Shown here: positions 24,501 to 36,990 of the stretch, piece after piece
How positions within the stretch are numbered: position 1 is the first letter of the stretch
How the letters are laid out: every line of letters starts with the position of its first letter
NCBI RefSeq assembly: GCF_037975245.1
Contig: NC_092575.1
Coordinates: 20,411,841-20,475,840, forward strand
Length of the DNA: 64,000 nucleotides
DNA from: Apostichopus japonicus
Lineage: Eukaryota; Echinodermata; Holothuroidea; Aspidochirotida; Stichopodidae
Direction of reading: 5' to 3'
Position numbers and translations under genes: made by a program
The notes under the pieces: model-generated
What the model was told of the DNA's origin: nothing
Databases searched by the model: none
Seen by the model: the letters and a program-made list of their open reading frames with translations, nothing else

Positions 24501-27500
24501 AGGGTGAGTAATCGTAAACATGTAGTCCCAAAACACAGTGTCAGGGTGATAGCTTTTCTTCTACCTCAGAGACTTTGTTAGTTGTATGTATGTATGTATG
24601 TATGTATGTATGTTTGTATGTATGTATGTATGTATGTATGTATGTATGTATGTATGTATGTATGTATGTATGTATGTATTTTAGATTCTCCTGCATGCAG
24701 GAACTCGCAAAGAAGCCTCATTGGCTTATCAAAGCGGCAAGCTGACCGAAGTCAGTCTCTTAGATTCATATTTAACGTCCATGATTATGAATTGTCAACT
24801 GTCAACAACTCTGCAACTGGACGACATCCATTAATCTTGGAGTGACTCAAAGTGGGGAGTTGTAAGATACTGTTGTTTGGTCTGACAGATTGAGGTGGAC
24901 TCTCTCTATTTCGTATCGAATTTTTTTTTTTGTCCTTCTTGCCCTTCTCTAACTCCTCATTGATGGCTAATTCAGGTTCTGAGGACATAATTTTCACCCC
25001 CATATTTTCCTGGGCCCACTAATTGACCCTGGGTCCCTAGGCTGTCCTCCTAACACCATCCCCCCCCCCCCTGCCTCTCAACAGGCCTGCCTTACCTTCT
25101 CTTTCCATCATCCCTTTGCAGAAGCAAATTCTCAATGCATTCAATGTTTAAATTTTGGGTCAGCAAAAAAATAGTAATCATAACTTTTTGTGTATTGTGA
25201 TATGTTAGTATTAAAGCTTTGCTGTAATTGTTTTCGTCAGGAGAATGTTGCCTACTTGAGTCACCCTTTTGAAGTTGAGATGTTCTACAAGCCAGATGAA
25301 ATAGAAGAGAATGAGGAGAGATTGCCACAATGGCCACAGATATTTGTAGAAGTATTGTCAATAGATTCCTGGCAGAGGTACAGGACAGAGGGTTATGGGT
25401 ACATCACCGTACCAAGTACACCTGGCAAGTACAAAAGTGTATCTATATTAAAATATTTTCAATAGATTCCGAGGTACATGACAGAGGGTTCTGAGAATGT
25501 CACAATATCAAGTTTGCCTGACAAGTACTACATTATATTGACTCGAGTACTATAAGATACAACAACAGTAGCCAACCACTGCAGAAGTTTGGCTTTAATC
25601 AGAGTCATTGTAAATTGAAATCGCAATAATTTGATTATCTTCACTGACCAAACTCAAAAAGTCATAATTTATTACCTTGTGTGAAACTTCACTGCATCTG
25701 TTATTGCATTGCAAAATACTACATGAAATAGTTAAATTGCTATGTAAGTGCAAAGGTGCATAGCAATTTATGTGCACACGAATCATAGTTGTTTAGTGCT
25801 ACACAAAATTTGAATACTAAATGAGTCACTGAAATTTATTGTAAAAAATTCTTGAATAGAGCCCAAAAAAAAGAAGATAACTTTAGTCAGATAAGTCTTA
25901 TGTTTGGTTGCTTGTTTGATCAAATGTGGCAAGTATTACTCAAAATAACAATAATAGCTTTAAACTATTAATAATAACTGATTCATCGTCAGATTCTACA
26001 TCAGTGTTGTCACCACCAAACACATTCACATAATCTATATATCCAACATGCAAGAGGCTCAGTGAAGATGTTCAACTTGTCTTCTTTATTTGAAAGGAAT
26101 CATACCTAGTCAAAGTAAAGAATTCTGTCATCTGCAAATCATGCGATTTTTAGTGTCGATTGAAATTTGAAGATTTATCAAAGTCGACACATAAAGTTGC
26201 TTCAGGGCATACGATAAATATATGACCCTGACTACATGGTCAGGTACAGGGACTTTCCTTTCCATTTTATTTCATTCTTTCTTATTGTTCTAGGTACACA
26301 TCACCTGGACATTCAAACCTGGCGACCTCTCGGACGAAGCTCGTACGAAAATCTCCGGCGTTTCTTCATTGGGGGATCGCCAGAGTTGGAGGACCCCACC
26401 TACGTCTCAGTTCCGATCACCCACGACGGACCGGTTCTCAGCCGTTTTGGGTTTCGGACAGAAACTACAGGAATGGTTTCGCTGAAGCTGCATGTCATGC
26501 AACAGAGCAGGTTTGTCAACAATCTCCAGAGTTGCTGTTTAAAGGAGATGCAGTTTAGCTCCATGCCACCAAGAAAAGTCTTGGCCTGATTTGGTAGATA
26601 ACATGTTTCAAGGGTTCCTTCATATGCTATAGCTGAAGACTTGATCAGTTCTAAACAGGACGTCAAAGAGCCACTCGTGTTTGTGTAGTTAGTATTTTGG
26701 ATTTCCAAGAGGGGAAAACTATGATGTCACTCTTAACGACCTTGCAAAATTGTGAGGGGATCACAAAGTCGGCAATGACTGTAACGTGGATTGCAAAGTC
26801 AGTAGTTACTATTACGGTTAGATTTGTCCAACACTGCAGCATACAGAAAAGTTGAACTCAAAGCCAAAGTGAATTAATCAGGTTGCATATTAGGAGTCTA
26901 TGCATGCTATCTTCTACAATACCACCCATTATTTCCTTTAGTGAAACATCTCATACTGTAGTTCTTATCTCCTAGTAACAGCATCACATCACTGATTGAC
27001 AAAATGGCCGACAGTGTTATTTCCCTTTGAGATAGTTGAAGAATTTGATCTACTAATCTCATTTCAGACATTTCCCTAAATATTTATATATAAAGATTCC
27101 AAGGCTTCCTGGTACATAATCAAAATATGTCTTGGTCATCTAGTTCAAGAATATGTGGTCATAGTCGTTCTTACCTGCCGTTAAAAATGCTTGAAAGTCA
27201 CGATGGAACGATTTCAGAGATAATTTTTTCTTTGTTCTTACAACAGGATTTTTATGGAGAAATCTGCATCAAGAAGGACAGTGGGTTCATTGATTGACAG
27301 ATTAGGGTGAGTTAAACTCATTAGTATTTCTCTTATTTCCCTTAATATTGAATGCCAAAAGGTTCCCCAGATATACGATGATGATGATCTGAAAGATACG
27401 TCTATAATGTATAAATTGATATACTCTTTAAGAACAGTCGTCCAAGATAGAGCATGAACACCATAACCAAGCCACTTGATCCACTTTCAACCCCAGGTCC

Positions 27501-28984
27501 CCCTACATCAAGTCTGTGACTGTTATGTCCTCCACGGAAGGGTGACGGGGGGGGGGGGGTGTGAGATGTCAATGACAATGTTTAGTCTAACGGTTATTTC
27601 TCCTTTTTACTTTACTGTAGGGGTCTAACAATGCAAGCATCGGTGCAAAATGTTTTAGGTAAGTTAAATGCTTTATTTCATGTTTGTTGCTAGTAACATC
27701 CACTTATTTAAGGGGAAGTTCATGGAAATGAGGTGGGGAGGGACCGAGGGAAAGAGGTCTGATTGAGGTCAATAAACAATTGTATGAGATTAGTAGCATT
27801 GTAAACAGTTGGTTCCAATCACATCATATTTTTCCAGTTGGTCAGTTACATTTAAACAATGTGTCTCATGATTTTGTATTCATGTCACAAATGAAGCTGT
27901 TAGTCTTCAGAAAGCATGCACATTTTCAATCAGTAATACACTTAGCCTATCCTTTTGGACTTAGACTACTTTTCATACAAAAAAACTTGAGGGGGGAGAG
28001 GGAATGTTATTTTCATGAACTTATGTGGTCCAAGTAAGGATTTAACTGTCCAGTTTATCTCTCGGGGAGACAGGTACTACTGAATCCCATCGAGTATGCA
28101 ATAGGTCGTTACATAAGTATTTTGGGTTAAGCTGGTGGTGTGTGAATAGGGTTACCGTATTTTATCTGAAGAAAGGATGACAACTTTTAGTCTAGTGACC
28201 TCTGGAAGGATGGATAAGATCCGCACTTTGCCTACCATTTGTGTGAAAAATCATTTGATTTTGAAGCATACCTACATGTAAATGCTGACTGAGTTGAAAG
28301 TAAAATCTTCAATCTCAAATGTAAGATTGGTAGGGTTGATAGAATGTTACCGTTGACAATTTGCCTTTCTAGATGGCCAAATCACAATGCATAATTATAT
28401 ATTCATGTATAATGTATGTATAATGTACTCAATAGAACTTTGAACTACCTAAAACTAATCAAACATGTGGTAACCCCAGTGGGAAAAGTGTGTTTGGAAC
28501 AGTTACCAGATTCATGAAACAGTTTTATGGATTGGATGGAAATGGTGATCTGGTTCAGGTATTTAACAGTTGGATGGCATTGGTAGAGTTTAGATATGAA
28601 CAAAATAGTTTTTCCAATGGTTATTACACCTTGAGTAGTAGTATCAGTGTCATTATATTTTTCCAAACATTGTAAAATTTAGAAAATAAAGTAAACTTTT
28701 ACCAATTGTTAAATATATCCACCCATTTCAAAATTCACAAATGAATTTTGTTCTGATTTATGGATTTCACTTTTTCTATATTCTCAACGTTTTGAATGTA
28801 CATGATATGTTACGTTCTTAAATGCTTTGAATGGAAACTTGTTGAAGGAGACAAGTTTATGTAAAATGCTCTACAACCAACTTGACAGAGGTCTTCTGTT
28901 TTTCTTGTCCATTTTCCAGAACTATTTCAGAGAGCTCGTAAGAGGATGCAAAATGCCCGTCAAACTTTATCTACCGTCCAGTGA
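18559..28984 (+). CDS. MKS1: MKS1, Meckel syndrome type 1 B9-domain protein of the ciliary transition zone
   Basis: MKS1 works with the other B9 proteins and the tectonic complex at the ciliary transition zone, gating ciliary membrane content. Fourteen exons: 18559-18635, 19426-19547, 19969-20189, 20887-20984, 21310-21450, 22351-22393, 22486-22713, 23508-23613, 24433-24503, 25241-25424, 26294-26510, 27247-27306, 27621-27658 and 28920-28984. They sum to 1671 nt, or 556 residues, close to the usual vertebrate length near 560. Matches run end to end: [122 protein letters not shown]. The B9 domain is roughly residues 310-495. Intron 10 uses a GC donor. Intron 4 is almost all minisatellite. The ATG at 18559 gives the family's N-terminus; an ATG 10 bp upstream is in another frame. 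Confidence 0.96.
20992..21280 (+). repeat. 20-bp minisatellite filling MKS1 intron 4
   Basis: About 14 copies of a 20-bp unit, AGCATCTGGTGATCCAGGGT, with variants GATGATCC and GATCTAGG. The array starts about 8 bp after the exon 4 donor and ends about 30 bp before the exon 5 acceptor at 21309. The 325-bp intron is therefore nearly all tandem repeat. The long antisense open frame here is an artefact of the repeat. Confidence 0.95.
24579..24679 (+). repeat. (TATG)n microsatellite in MKS1 intron 9
   Basis: About 100 bp of almost pure TATG/GTAT tetranucleotide with one T-for-A interruption near 24613. It lies 76 bp after the exon 9 donor. A poly-cysteine-like frame through it is not a gene. Confidence 0.97.
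25425..25426 (+). promoter_or_regulatory. Non-canonical GC splice donor, MKS1 intron 10
   Basis: Exon 10 ends ACACCTG and is followed by GCAAGT, the classic GC-donor consensus. Joining to the acceptor before 26294 restores [14 protein letters not shown] in frame, as in MKS1. The alternative GT five bases downstream (GTACAA) would shift the frame and destroy the similarity. Confidence 0.8.
26702..26945 (+). repeat. Dispersed repeat copy 1 (MKS1 intron 11)
   Basis: About 240 bp clearly similar to 36991-37245 in the same orientation, sharing for example CGACCTTGCAAAATTGTGAG, AGATTTGTCCAACA, GCAGCATACAGAAA, GTGAATTAATCAGGTT and TCTATGCATGCT. Small inverted repeats with GNRA-type loops are kept in both copies (26702-26717 and 26767-26780). 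There are no terminal inverted repeats, poly-A tail or coding frame, so the class is unknown. Confidence 0.85.
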
Positions 28985-29241
28985 TAGAAATGAGATGAAT
29001 CTCGGTCATCAAGGTATTCCATGGAACTGTCCTTGACATAATAGCAGCTGAAATGAAGGCCACCCAGACCAAAGTCAGTCAGTCAGAAGAAAAAACAGTT
29101 TTCTAACCAACATTACCAAACATTTCAGTTCTTTCCCTTACTTATTGTCTTGAAGCAAATCCTGAAGCAAATGGAAAATTATATGAGTATTTGACGTTAG
29201 AATCATATTGACTAGAAGTAAAAATTCACCTTGATACTTCA

Positions 29242-29247
29242 AATAAA
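29242..29247 (+). terminator. Polyadenylation signal of MKS1
   Basis: First AATAAA after the MKS1 stop codon, about 260 bp downstream on the same strand. Confidence 0.55.
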
Positions 29248-31777
29248 AACTATTTATATATTTGTCTGTTATTGAAAAGGAATTATTAAACACAAATATT
29301 GTGATTTTGCCCCAAGAGTTACATAGTCAGCTGTGTTTTACCAGGATGCATATTGCATCTGAGGATGTTATTGATTTATTAATAGTGACTTTGTTTCCTT
29401 GATAATCAACCCATGCCGACCTTTGGTACTTTTCTAGTTGTTATGGAAACTATTGGTATTGCATGATTCGAATTACAGGGATCACGGGTACCTCCGACAC
29501 AAGCACCTGCTTGAATCTTTCTGTGAAAATCAACTTTCTGTCAGATGGTTCATCAGTGGAGATCATTTCAATTTAGGGTTCTCCTCTGATACAGTTTTAA
29601 ACACCTTTGAAAGAAGATACCTCAAACAAGCAAGGAAACATCTTGTGCAATTTTTATCCCAGATTTTAATTTTTATTTCCTGATCCGGTTACTAATCTTC
29701 TTGTCTTTCATAGTATTGTAACACCTTGAATTTATGGACCTTCATTTAAGAGTCCTTTTTTGGTATTCTGCCCTCACTTACCTTGATATGGGTTATGCTC
29801 TTTCAAATATCTTTTACATTATTTATTAGTTGTCAAGTGGGATGATAAAAATAACCTGCCTCTTCTATGTGCCATGCGAGAGGATGACAGGAATATTGCC
29901 AAGAAAAATTCAAAGGATTGGAAATTATTTTATTTTTTTACAGAATGCTTCACCTCATTATGCTTAGTTCATAGAGTCATCTAGTTTGGACTACAGCAAA
30001 CTTTGAGTTATTACATAGTGAGTGTAGTAGAATGATGGGCTCAATAGGGGAGGAAAAGAATTTTAAACATTTGGAGTAGAGTCGAACATGTTGTGGTTGA
30101 TTGGGTTTGGGAAATTTCTACGTTAGACAGGTTAGGCTTCCCGCAATGTGCCAAATCTCACTTTGCTGTCATTACATTCAATGAATTTTTAAGAAATTTA
30201 CTCTAAGCACAGGTAGCATTATGGCCAACAATGTCTTAGGTCAAGCAGATTAGATTGGATCTAAATGGCAAAAGGTTGCTCTTATATGTGACATTCTCCT
30301 CTTAACGTATCAATGTTACCTTAACAACTGAAAGGAAAAGCTTGACTTTGAATTCTTCAATTTAATATTTAAATTATTGTTGTAAACTTGATATGTTTTT
30401 GATATTTGAGATGGGGAGGGGGAGAGAGGGGGAAGGGGAGAGATGGGGAGGGGGAGAGAGGGGGAAGGGGAGAAATGGGGAGGGGGAGAGAGGGGGAAGG
30501 GGAGAGATGGGGAGGGGGAGAGAGGGGGAAGGGGAGAGATGGGGAAGGGGAGAGATGGGGAGGGGGAGAGAGGGGGAAGGGGAGAGATGGGGAGGGGGAG
30601 AGAGGGGGAGGGGGAGAGATGGGGAGGGGGAGAGAGGGGGAAGGGGAGAGATGGGGAGGGGGAGAGAGGGGGAAGGGGAGAGATGGGGAGGGGGAGAGAG
30701 GGGGAAGGGGAGAGATGGGGAGGGGGAGAGAGGGGGAAGGGGAGAGATGGGGAGGGGGAGAGAGGGGGAAGGGGAGAGATGGGGAGGGGGAGAGAGGGGG
30801 AAGGGGAGAGATGGGGAGGGGGAGAGAGGGGGAAGGGGAGAGATGGGGAGGGGGAAGGGAGACTTGGTCATATTTATTTATACCGTGCTGATGGACATGA
30901 ATTTAAAAGTAAGCTTAAATCAAATGTCAGAATTGTAGCATTTACTCATTTTACTGCCATTGTTAGAAAAAAGTATAACTTTTATATCACTGAAATTATC
31001 TTTCATTTATTACTCTGTATATACATTTTGTAGCAATTAAAGAGCCACCAACTAAATACATTGATTCATTTACTTTTTCATCATTCTCGAGTATCAATGT
31101 TCTTATTGAGCAACAGGGAAATGATCTAACACTAGTTGTTTTCTTTGAAGTTGTTAGTAACTTTGCAAAAGTGAAAGAAATTGAATTTAAAAAAAAAACA
31201 TTTCAGTGATCATTCACAAGTTTTTGAATCCTTCTGAAGTAATGGGTCTTATACCAAAATCATGCTGAAGAAGTTCCAATGACTTGACCAAAATGAATTT
31301 ATAACCATTAATTTCTCTGTTGGACAATGGCAAAACAATGACCAGTAACTTCAACCATGTGACTGGGATAGTTGTAGCAAGTCATCTCTTAAACATCATT
31401 GCTTTAACTTGATAGGGACAGAAAAGTTCAAAGACCATTTTTGCTCTTTGAAAAGAGCTTGGCAATATGTTTGTATACAAATTTCCACGAGGCCAAGGAA
31501 ATTCTAGCACTCACCCTGTGTAATCTGGCCTGACAGAAAGAATCCAATAAATACTGTAAGAAGAAAGTCCATTTTACAAAATGATTTAGTCAATTTCCAA
31601 ATCATTTCACTTGCCTCTTCAACATAAAGCTTTTGAACTAAAACAGAATTATACATTCCTTCAAGTCTGGACCTGGAAAAAGCTACTCATCAGTAAACCT
31701 TCAACTATTTAACATGCACGGATGTAAACAGTCACCTCATGATGTCTCTATGAGGAAGAAACGTTTTTATCCAAGTC
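29248..31777. other. Intergenic region between the convergent MKS1 and RAD51D 3' ends
   Basis: Apart from the GA-rich minisatellite at 30405-30860 nothing gene-like is seen. Short open frames lack similarity and have AT-rich composition typical of spacer. Confidence 0.6.
30405..30860 (+). repeat. GA-rich minisatellite, 32-bp unit
   Basis: About 450 bp of purine-only repeat on the plus strand except for one T per unit. The unit is about 32 bp, built from two 16-bp halves (ATGGGGAGGGGGAGAG and AGGGGGAAGGGGAGAG). Because 32 is not divisible by 3, several frames stay open through it as low-complexity Gly/Glu/Arg; these are not genes. Runs of G could form G-quadruplex or triplex DNA. Confidence 0.97.
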
Positions 31778-31783
31778 TTTATT
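31778..31783 (-). terminator. Polyadenylation signal of RAD51D
   Basis: AATAAA on the minus strand (TTTATT on plus), about 100 bp past the RAD51D stop. Confidence 0.5.
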
Positions 31784-31883
31784 CTGAGAGTTTGTCGACT
31801 GAGCTCGTGAATGCGTACACCACTGGTGACTGGGTTGTCATTCCTCTCAGGTTGGATATCCTTCAAGTAGATGCTGATATCCT

Positions 31884-34800
31884 TCAAGTAGTTGCTGGTG
31901 AAACAGCCATTGTATCACTACCTTGTGGGTCAGTTACACCTCTCTCTGATATCACAAATGATGCTGATGTTCCAGTAGGCTACGAGACATGAAAGGAAAT
32001 TATGAAACATAGTAAATGTTATTGATACTACTGTGTTGCAAGAAAACAGACCAGGGATTCTCAATATATTTTCTGCGTTTGCCAGACAAGCATTATTTTT
32101 GGCGATAAGGGCCATAAGGAACCTAAATCTAACTATATCTATGTAGTGTGCAATGTGTAGGTTAGGCCAGTATGGTGTTCCAGCCTAAAACAAGCCTCCA
32201 GGGTCCACATACTCTTGGAGTGCCAAACTGTAATTTGATTTTGTCTTAGTTTGTGGAGTGGAATGAAATCTTTTGCCCGCTGGACTGCTCTGCAGGAAAC
32301 CAATTGAAAACCCCTGCAGTTGGCTGTAGAAAGAACCACATTGCATATATTAAGAAAGGTAATAGCTGCTACCATTGACCCTTAGATCTGTTACCAGTTC
32401 GACAGAAAAAATTACATTGAACATCTGTTGAATATAGAGTTAAAGCACTACCTATATGATGACATGAGATTAAAATGTAAGCTTCTTATAGTAAATGTAC
32501 AGATGTGATTTAAGTGGACCCTCTCCAATTGAATTCCATTGCCATCTCTCCCCTGCCATCTCCCTCCTCCCCTGCCATCTCTTCCCCTCCCCTGCCATCT
32601 CTTCCCCTCCCCTGCCATCTCTTCCCCTCCCCTGCCATCTCTTCCCCTCCCCTGCCATCTCTTCCCCTCCCCTCTCCCTTCCCCTGTCATCTCTTTCCTC
32701 CCCTGTCACCTATCCCCTTCCCCTGCCATCTCTCCCCTTACCCTGCCATCCCTCCCCTGCCCTACCCATTACTAGACTGAGCAAACTCACCTGTCTCTGT
32801 GACTTTATTATGACAGCTTTCCTTCTTTGTATTCCGAGAGGCACAGCTGTATCCTCAATGCCTACTGCTGGATCTTGCTTTATCATGATTCTTGTGTGGG
32901 GTACGCTTTGCCACGAACGACCCAAAGCAGGTTTCTTTTCGTCCCAGGATTCACCTTGAACAACTGTATTGGTTACCTATGAATACAGACAGACAAACAT
33001 TGGACACTACCCTAGCTCACACTTAACACTTTAAGTAGGAAAAGCTAAACGAAAACATGGATATAAATGTCCCCCATAACTAGAACAGTAAACCATGATC
33101 AAGTCTTTCCTGTAAGATTGAAACAGCTTCTAGTGATGGCCCAGGTTTTAAAAGTTTAGAAGCCACGTAGAGGGCTTTTGCTCACTTGTTTATCAGTATT
33201 GTAACATTTTTGCTGTGAATCTACCTTGAAGGCCATGAAAGTAATCAAAGTTAGTAATAATATCAAGTTGATCAAAAGTTAAAAGTGTTTACATCTGTTT
33301 CAAAGCAAACACTTGATTTCAACACTTAATTTTTATGCTACTTGAAAATTTTAACATCATACTTGGACAATTGCCTGATGGATCTGTGAAGTTGGGCGCT
33401 GAACCCACATTAATTTGATAAAGCTGGTTGTGCCTGTTGCTAATTGCAATTACTCATTTACTAAATTTAATCATAATAATTAAAAAGTCATAAACTCAAA
33501 ACAGGAAAATTATTTGGACTTTTTGTGTTTCAAGAAAATGGATATGGACTGTCTAAAATGGAGATATTTGTTACCATTTGATGACATCACTCACACAATT
33601 TATTCAAGTTTTTACCATTGTTGCTGGCAAGGTACTTGCATCCATGTGGATCTATATAATACATACCAAGCTAACCTCAACTAATTCATCAACTGATTCA
33701 TCTACACAAATCACAACTAATTCATCTACACTAATGAATAGTTTTGAGTTATGTAACAGACGATCTTACCAAGACAGACGTGTAAAATTCCACTGGCAAT
33801 ACTTTCAAGGCTTGTGCAAGATGGCCGATCAAGGCTTGGCCTGTAATACAAATAAACAAAACAATTTAAAGCAATACAAATAATGCACAAACAATGCACA
33901 ATAAACAATGCAATTTGTGTTATTGAGTATGTTGTACCTGGCAAAGTGGCCAGTTAGATCTGACTAGTGGGTACAGGCTAGTTAGTAGGTCATAGTCATA
34001 GCTCAAGCTGTGGTACCTATCCAATCCTCACACATGCTGGTACACGGCACTTACCACAAGCTGCACGCATGATAATACCGTGACAATGTATAAATCTTGT
34101 TAAATGTCCTAAAAGGTCACAACATCTACATAACACACAGTCAGGGTAATAATTCTACGATCTCTCACTTTTAAGCATCTGCACAAAAGCATAATCGATA
34201 TCTTATCCTATAGACGAGGGCTCTAGAGGTTACATCAAACATTTGCCAGTTTATATCATCTTCTTGGGAGACCCTTGGATCAATCCACTAAACAGCATGT
34301 CAAACGATATTAACTGAACTCACCATCAACTTGGTTTCCCCCTAGCAGAGGAGCTAGCAAGGAAGACACCGAATCTACGATAACCATCTTGAAGGACACG
34401 TTAGCTCCATCTTGACCCTGTTCTAATCTGCCTCTGACCTCCTCCAGTAACTCCAACAAGTCATAGATATCAAAAACCTGCTTACACTGAATCCGCTGCA
34501 AAGCCTCTTGTTTAGTCTGTATATCAAAGAGACCATACTTCTCAATGATACTGTCTGTATGGTGGCTTCATAGGGACATGGGGGGGGAAAAAATAAGTGT
34601 CCCCAAATCTCACAATTTTGACTTTTCATCTCAAAGTTTTGACTTTTTATCTCAAGATATTACTGCTTGGGAAAAATGCCAGTGGGAACAGAAGCACTGG
34701 CATTTGTTTAGCAAGTCTCTAAATTGTGAGATTCTAGTCCTGTTATGTTACAGCATAGAACTCAAACATTGGATCACATCTTAAGCATCTCTTAATTCCC

Positions 34801-35945
34801 CTCCCTTCAACCCCCCCCCCCACTTTAACCTAGTTGCTATAAGGATGTAGAAAGGTAGGATTCAATATAATATTTTAATTACAATAGGAAGGAAAGTCCA
34901 TTTCTATGCCAGGTAATGAGCAGAGACCAGCCATATACTACTGTATTCCTAATTAATGTCAGCCCACCATTACCTCACATTTTATTTCACTTCTTATTTA
35001 GTAACCTTCACAAAATAAGACAAGTTTACCAGCTGTGTGCAACCTTTCTGATCAAGAATCTCATTTAACCTTTGACCTGAAAATCCTCCAGTGGTATCAA
35101 TGTACAGCACTCCTTGCTTTGATTCTACGGCGACGGTCGAGGCGACTGAGTGGCATAACTGTTTCAAGACACAAACATATTTTACATGGTAGGAGGGCAT
35201 TGAATTTGAATTTCATGAAGACAAAACTTAACGTCAAATGTAAATTACACAAATCACTATACATTTCCTTGTTTAATTCACTGAGATTTGTTGACATAAA
35301 TAGCATACATCTTCAAATCTAAGCATCGTTTGAAGAAGAAAAAAGGAATCAATAAAATGAAATCATGCAATCTTGATCTGATTTATTATGTTATTTCTGC
35401 AGCCAACAAGTTCAATGGAAATACTTCACAATAATATCTCATTAAAATCTCTTTTGATTTTCATGATAATCATATTCAGATCTGTAACAAAGTGTATTCC
35501 TTTTGAATTTGTTTAGAATGGTTTCAAAGTTTGACCCAGTTCTAAAATAGATTACAAAATTGCTTCATGGTCATATATAATCACAACAATAACCATAACA
35601 TATGTTATATCCTGTAGAATTCCTAACAAATTGGTCACGTAATTGTTAGTTTAAAATCTTGATTTCATCACCAGATCAGAAAGTTCTACCGTCAAAACGT
35701 CAGTTTAGCAATTGTTTTTTTTTTTCTTCCCTGTTAATATCAATTTACATGAGAAAAGTGTTTGTAAAATGGCTGGCTGTTTTCTCAAACTTTCTTTTTC
35801 CGCAGAAGATTTTGATGGTCATTCAATATATGTCCGAATTATTACTGGTTTAGTCCAGCTTACCTGTGTTTTACCAGCTTTAGGAAAACCAGCCATTTCT
35901 ACAAGTTCACACGTATACAGACCGCCATCCAAGACTCGATCCAGG
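31884..35945 (-). CDS. RAD51D: RAD51D, RAD51 paralogue (N-terminal exons not located)
   Basis: RAD51D is an ATP-binding RAD51 paralogue of the BCDX2 complex, which promotes RAD51 loading in homologous recombination. Exons in transcript order: 35864-35945, 35030-35158, 34324-34516, 33770-33840, 32791-32976, 31884-31979; phases agree at each junction and the frame ends at TGA 31884-31886. The first carries the Walker A loop GFPKAGKT after LDRVLDGGLYTCELVEMA. Then come GVLYIDTTGGFSGQRL, ALQRIQCKQVFDIYDLLELL, the Walker B strand FKMVIVDSVSS with LLAPLLGGNQ, then LVTN, then KPALGRSWQSVPHTRI and the C-terminal SQRQPTG. All are collinear with vertebrate RAD51D. About 85 N-terminal residues are missing. 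The exon at 35864-35945 begins in phase 2, so at least one upstream exon exists. It should lie right of 35945, possibly with the GPCR genes inside its intron. Confidence 0.92.
32540..32765. repeat. 20-bp pyrimidine-rich minisatellite in the last RAD51D intron
   Basis: On the plus strand the unit CTCCCCTGCCATCTCTTCCC repeats about six times, then decays into variants up to 32765. The array ends about 25 bp from the donor of the preceding exon (32790). It is strand-asymmetric (C/T on plus, G/A in the transcript). Open frames across it are artefacts. Confidence 0.95.
34655..34745 (+). repeat. CACTGGCATTT repeat, copy in a RAD51D intron
   Basis: Contains TGCCAGTG and CACTGGCA as an 8-bp perfect inverted pair, then TTTGTTTAGCAAGTC and a TTGTGAGATTCTAG tail. 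The same word order recurs at 39405-39615, 43675-43770 and 43948-44045. Confidence 0.6.
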
Positions 35946-36060
35946 CTGCAAAAGAAAAAGAAAATGGACTACGCTACATTAAAGCCATAATTATTATGCA
36001 GAAAAGCTACCCAAGGAAAATATAATAACGTAACGTAGGATTGCAACAGAAAGCCAAAAC

Positions 36061-36330
36061 TTGACTCAGGCGCAAAGCGAGGAATTTGCCAAGGGAGGGG
36101 CAAAGCCTGTAGGCAAACTATCTAAGCGTAGCGCCACCATGAGTTGGCGCGAAGCGTAAAGAAAATTTTGGCCGAGAATGCCTCCCAGATCACTGGAAAT
36201 GGCACTTCCCAGGCTTTGTAAGTTGCATCTAAGCATTTTCTATTTTGAAATTACTAACGATATAAAAAAAATACAAAAACTATGCTCAAAGGGGGGAGGT
36301 TGCCCCCTTCCCCCCCCTCCCCCACCTTGG
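36061..36330 (-). mobile_element. Degenerate relative of the 3223-3678 hAT-like MITE, reversed
   Basis: Read on the minus strand, this stretch shares the order AAAATTTTCTT, then ACGC then CGCGCCAA, then TGGTGGCGCT, then TTAGATAGT, with 3400-3460 of the MITE at 3223-3678. Terminal repeats and a target duplication are not evident, so it is a decayed or partial copy. Confidence 0.55.
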
Positions 36331-36990
36331 CTGAACACCTGACTTGACTGAACTAAACCTTAAAAAACCAATGTCCACTTTTAAGTACACTACAGGTGGT
36401 GATGTCATAAGTACATGTATTTTACAATGTCCTGGATTCTTCATTACTTCTTTTTTACAGTTCTTAAGTGCAATTTCAATGATGATCAATTGCTTTATTC
36501 AAATCAAATAGCCCATCGAATCGCCATCAGATCAATTAACGAAACTTTGACGACAGCCTTTTAATGGATCGCTGAATGACAGTTCCCATTCACGTCAGTT
36601 TTCTTCCCCACTTTAGATCCGGCAAGGTAGTGAAGTACTTTTCCTGTTTAAATGATCAATTTTCAAACATTTCGGCATTAAAACATTGTTAAAGCACCAC
36701 TTAGCTTCATTCAGGTCAAATAACGTTTTTCTCTAAAAGGCTAAAGAAAACCGCTACTTTGATATCTACAGTTGTCTTGCAAAGAATTTTAGTGGCTTTT
36801 AATTTTGATACTGGCCTATTTGTTTCTCATTTCCTGGTTTTCTATTGAGTTCTATTGAGTTCTGTTTTTCTATTGAGTTCAGTGAAGTCTTAATTCAGCA
36901 TATAATCCTTTCTTTAACTCAGAGACGTACTCAATGATTCATACGATCAAAAATGGTTCTTAATCTCTGCATAAACTGATCCCTTTTTGG

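Noticed and set aside
24582-24845. 87-codon frame starting in the TATG microsatellite
   Set aside because: N-terminus is MYVC repeats from the microsatellite; the remainder is intronic and unlike any protein.
30374-31033. Long open frames (160-196 codons) in both directions over the GA-rich tract
   Set aside because: They only translate the 32-bp minisatellite as Gly/Glu/Arg or Pro/Ser/Leu low complexity; no splice context or similarity.
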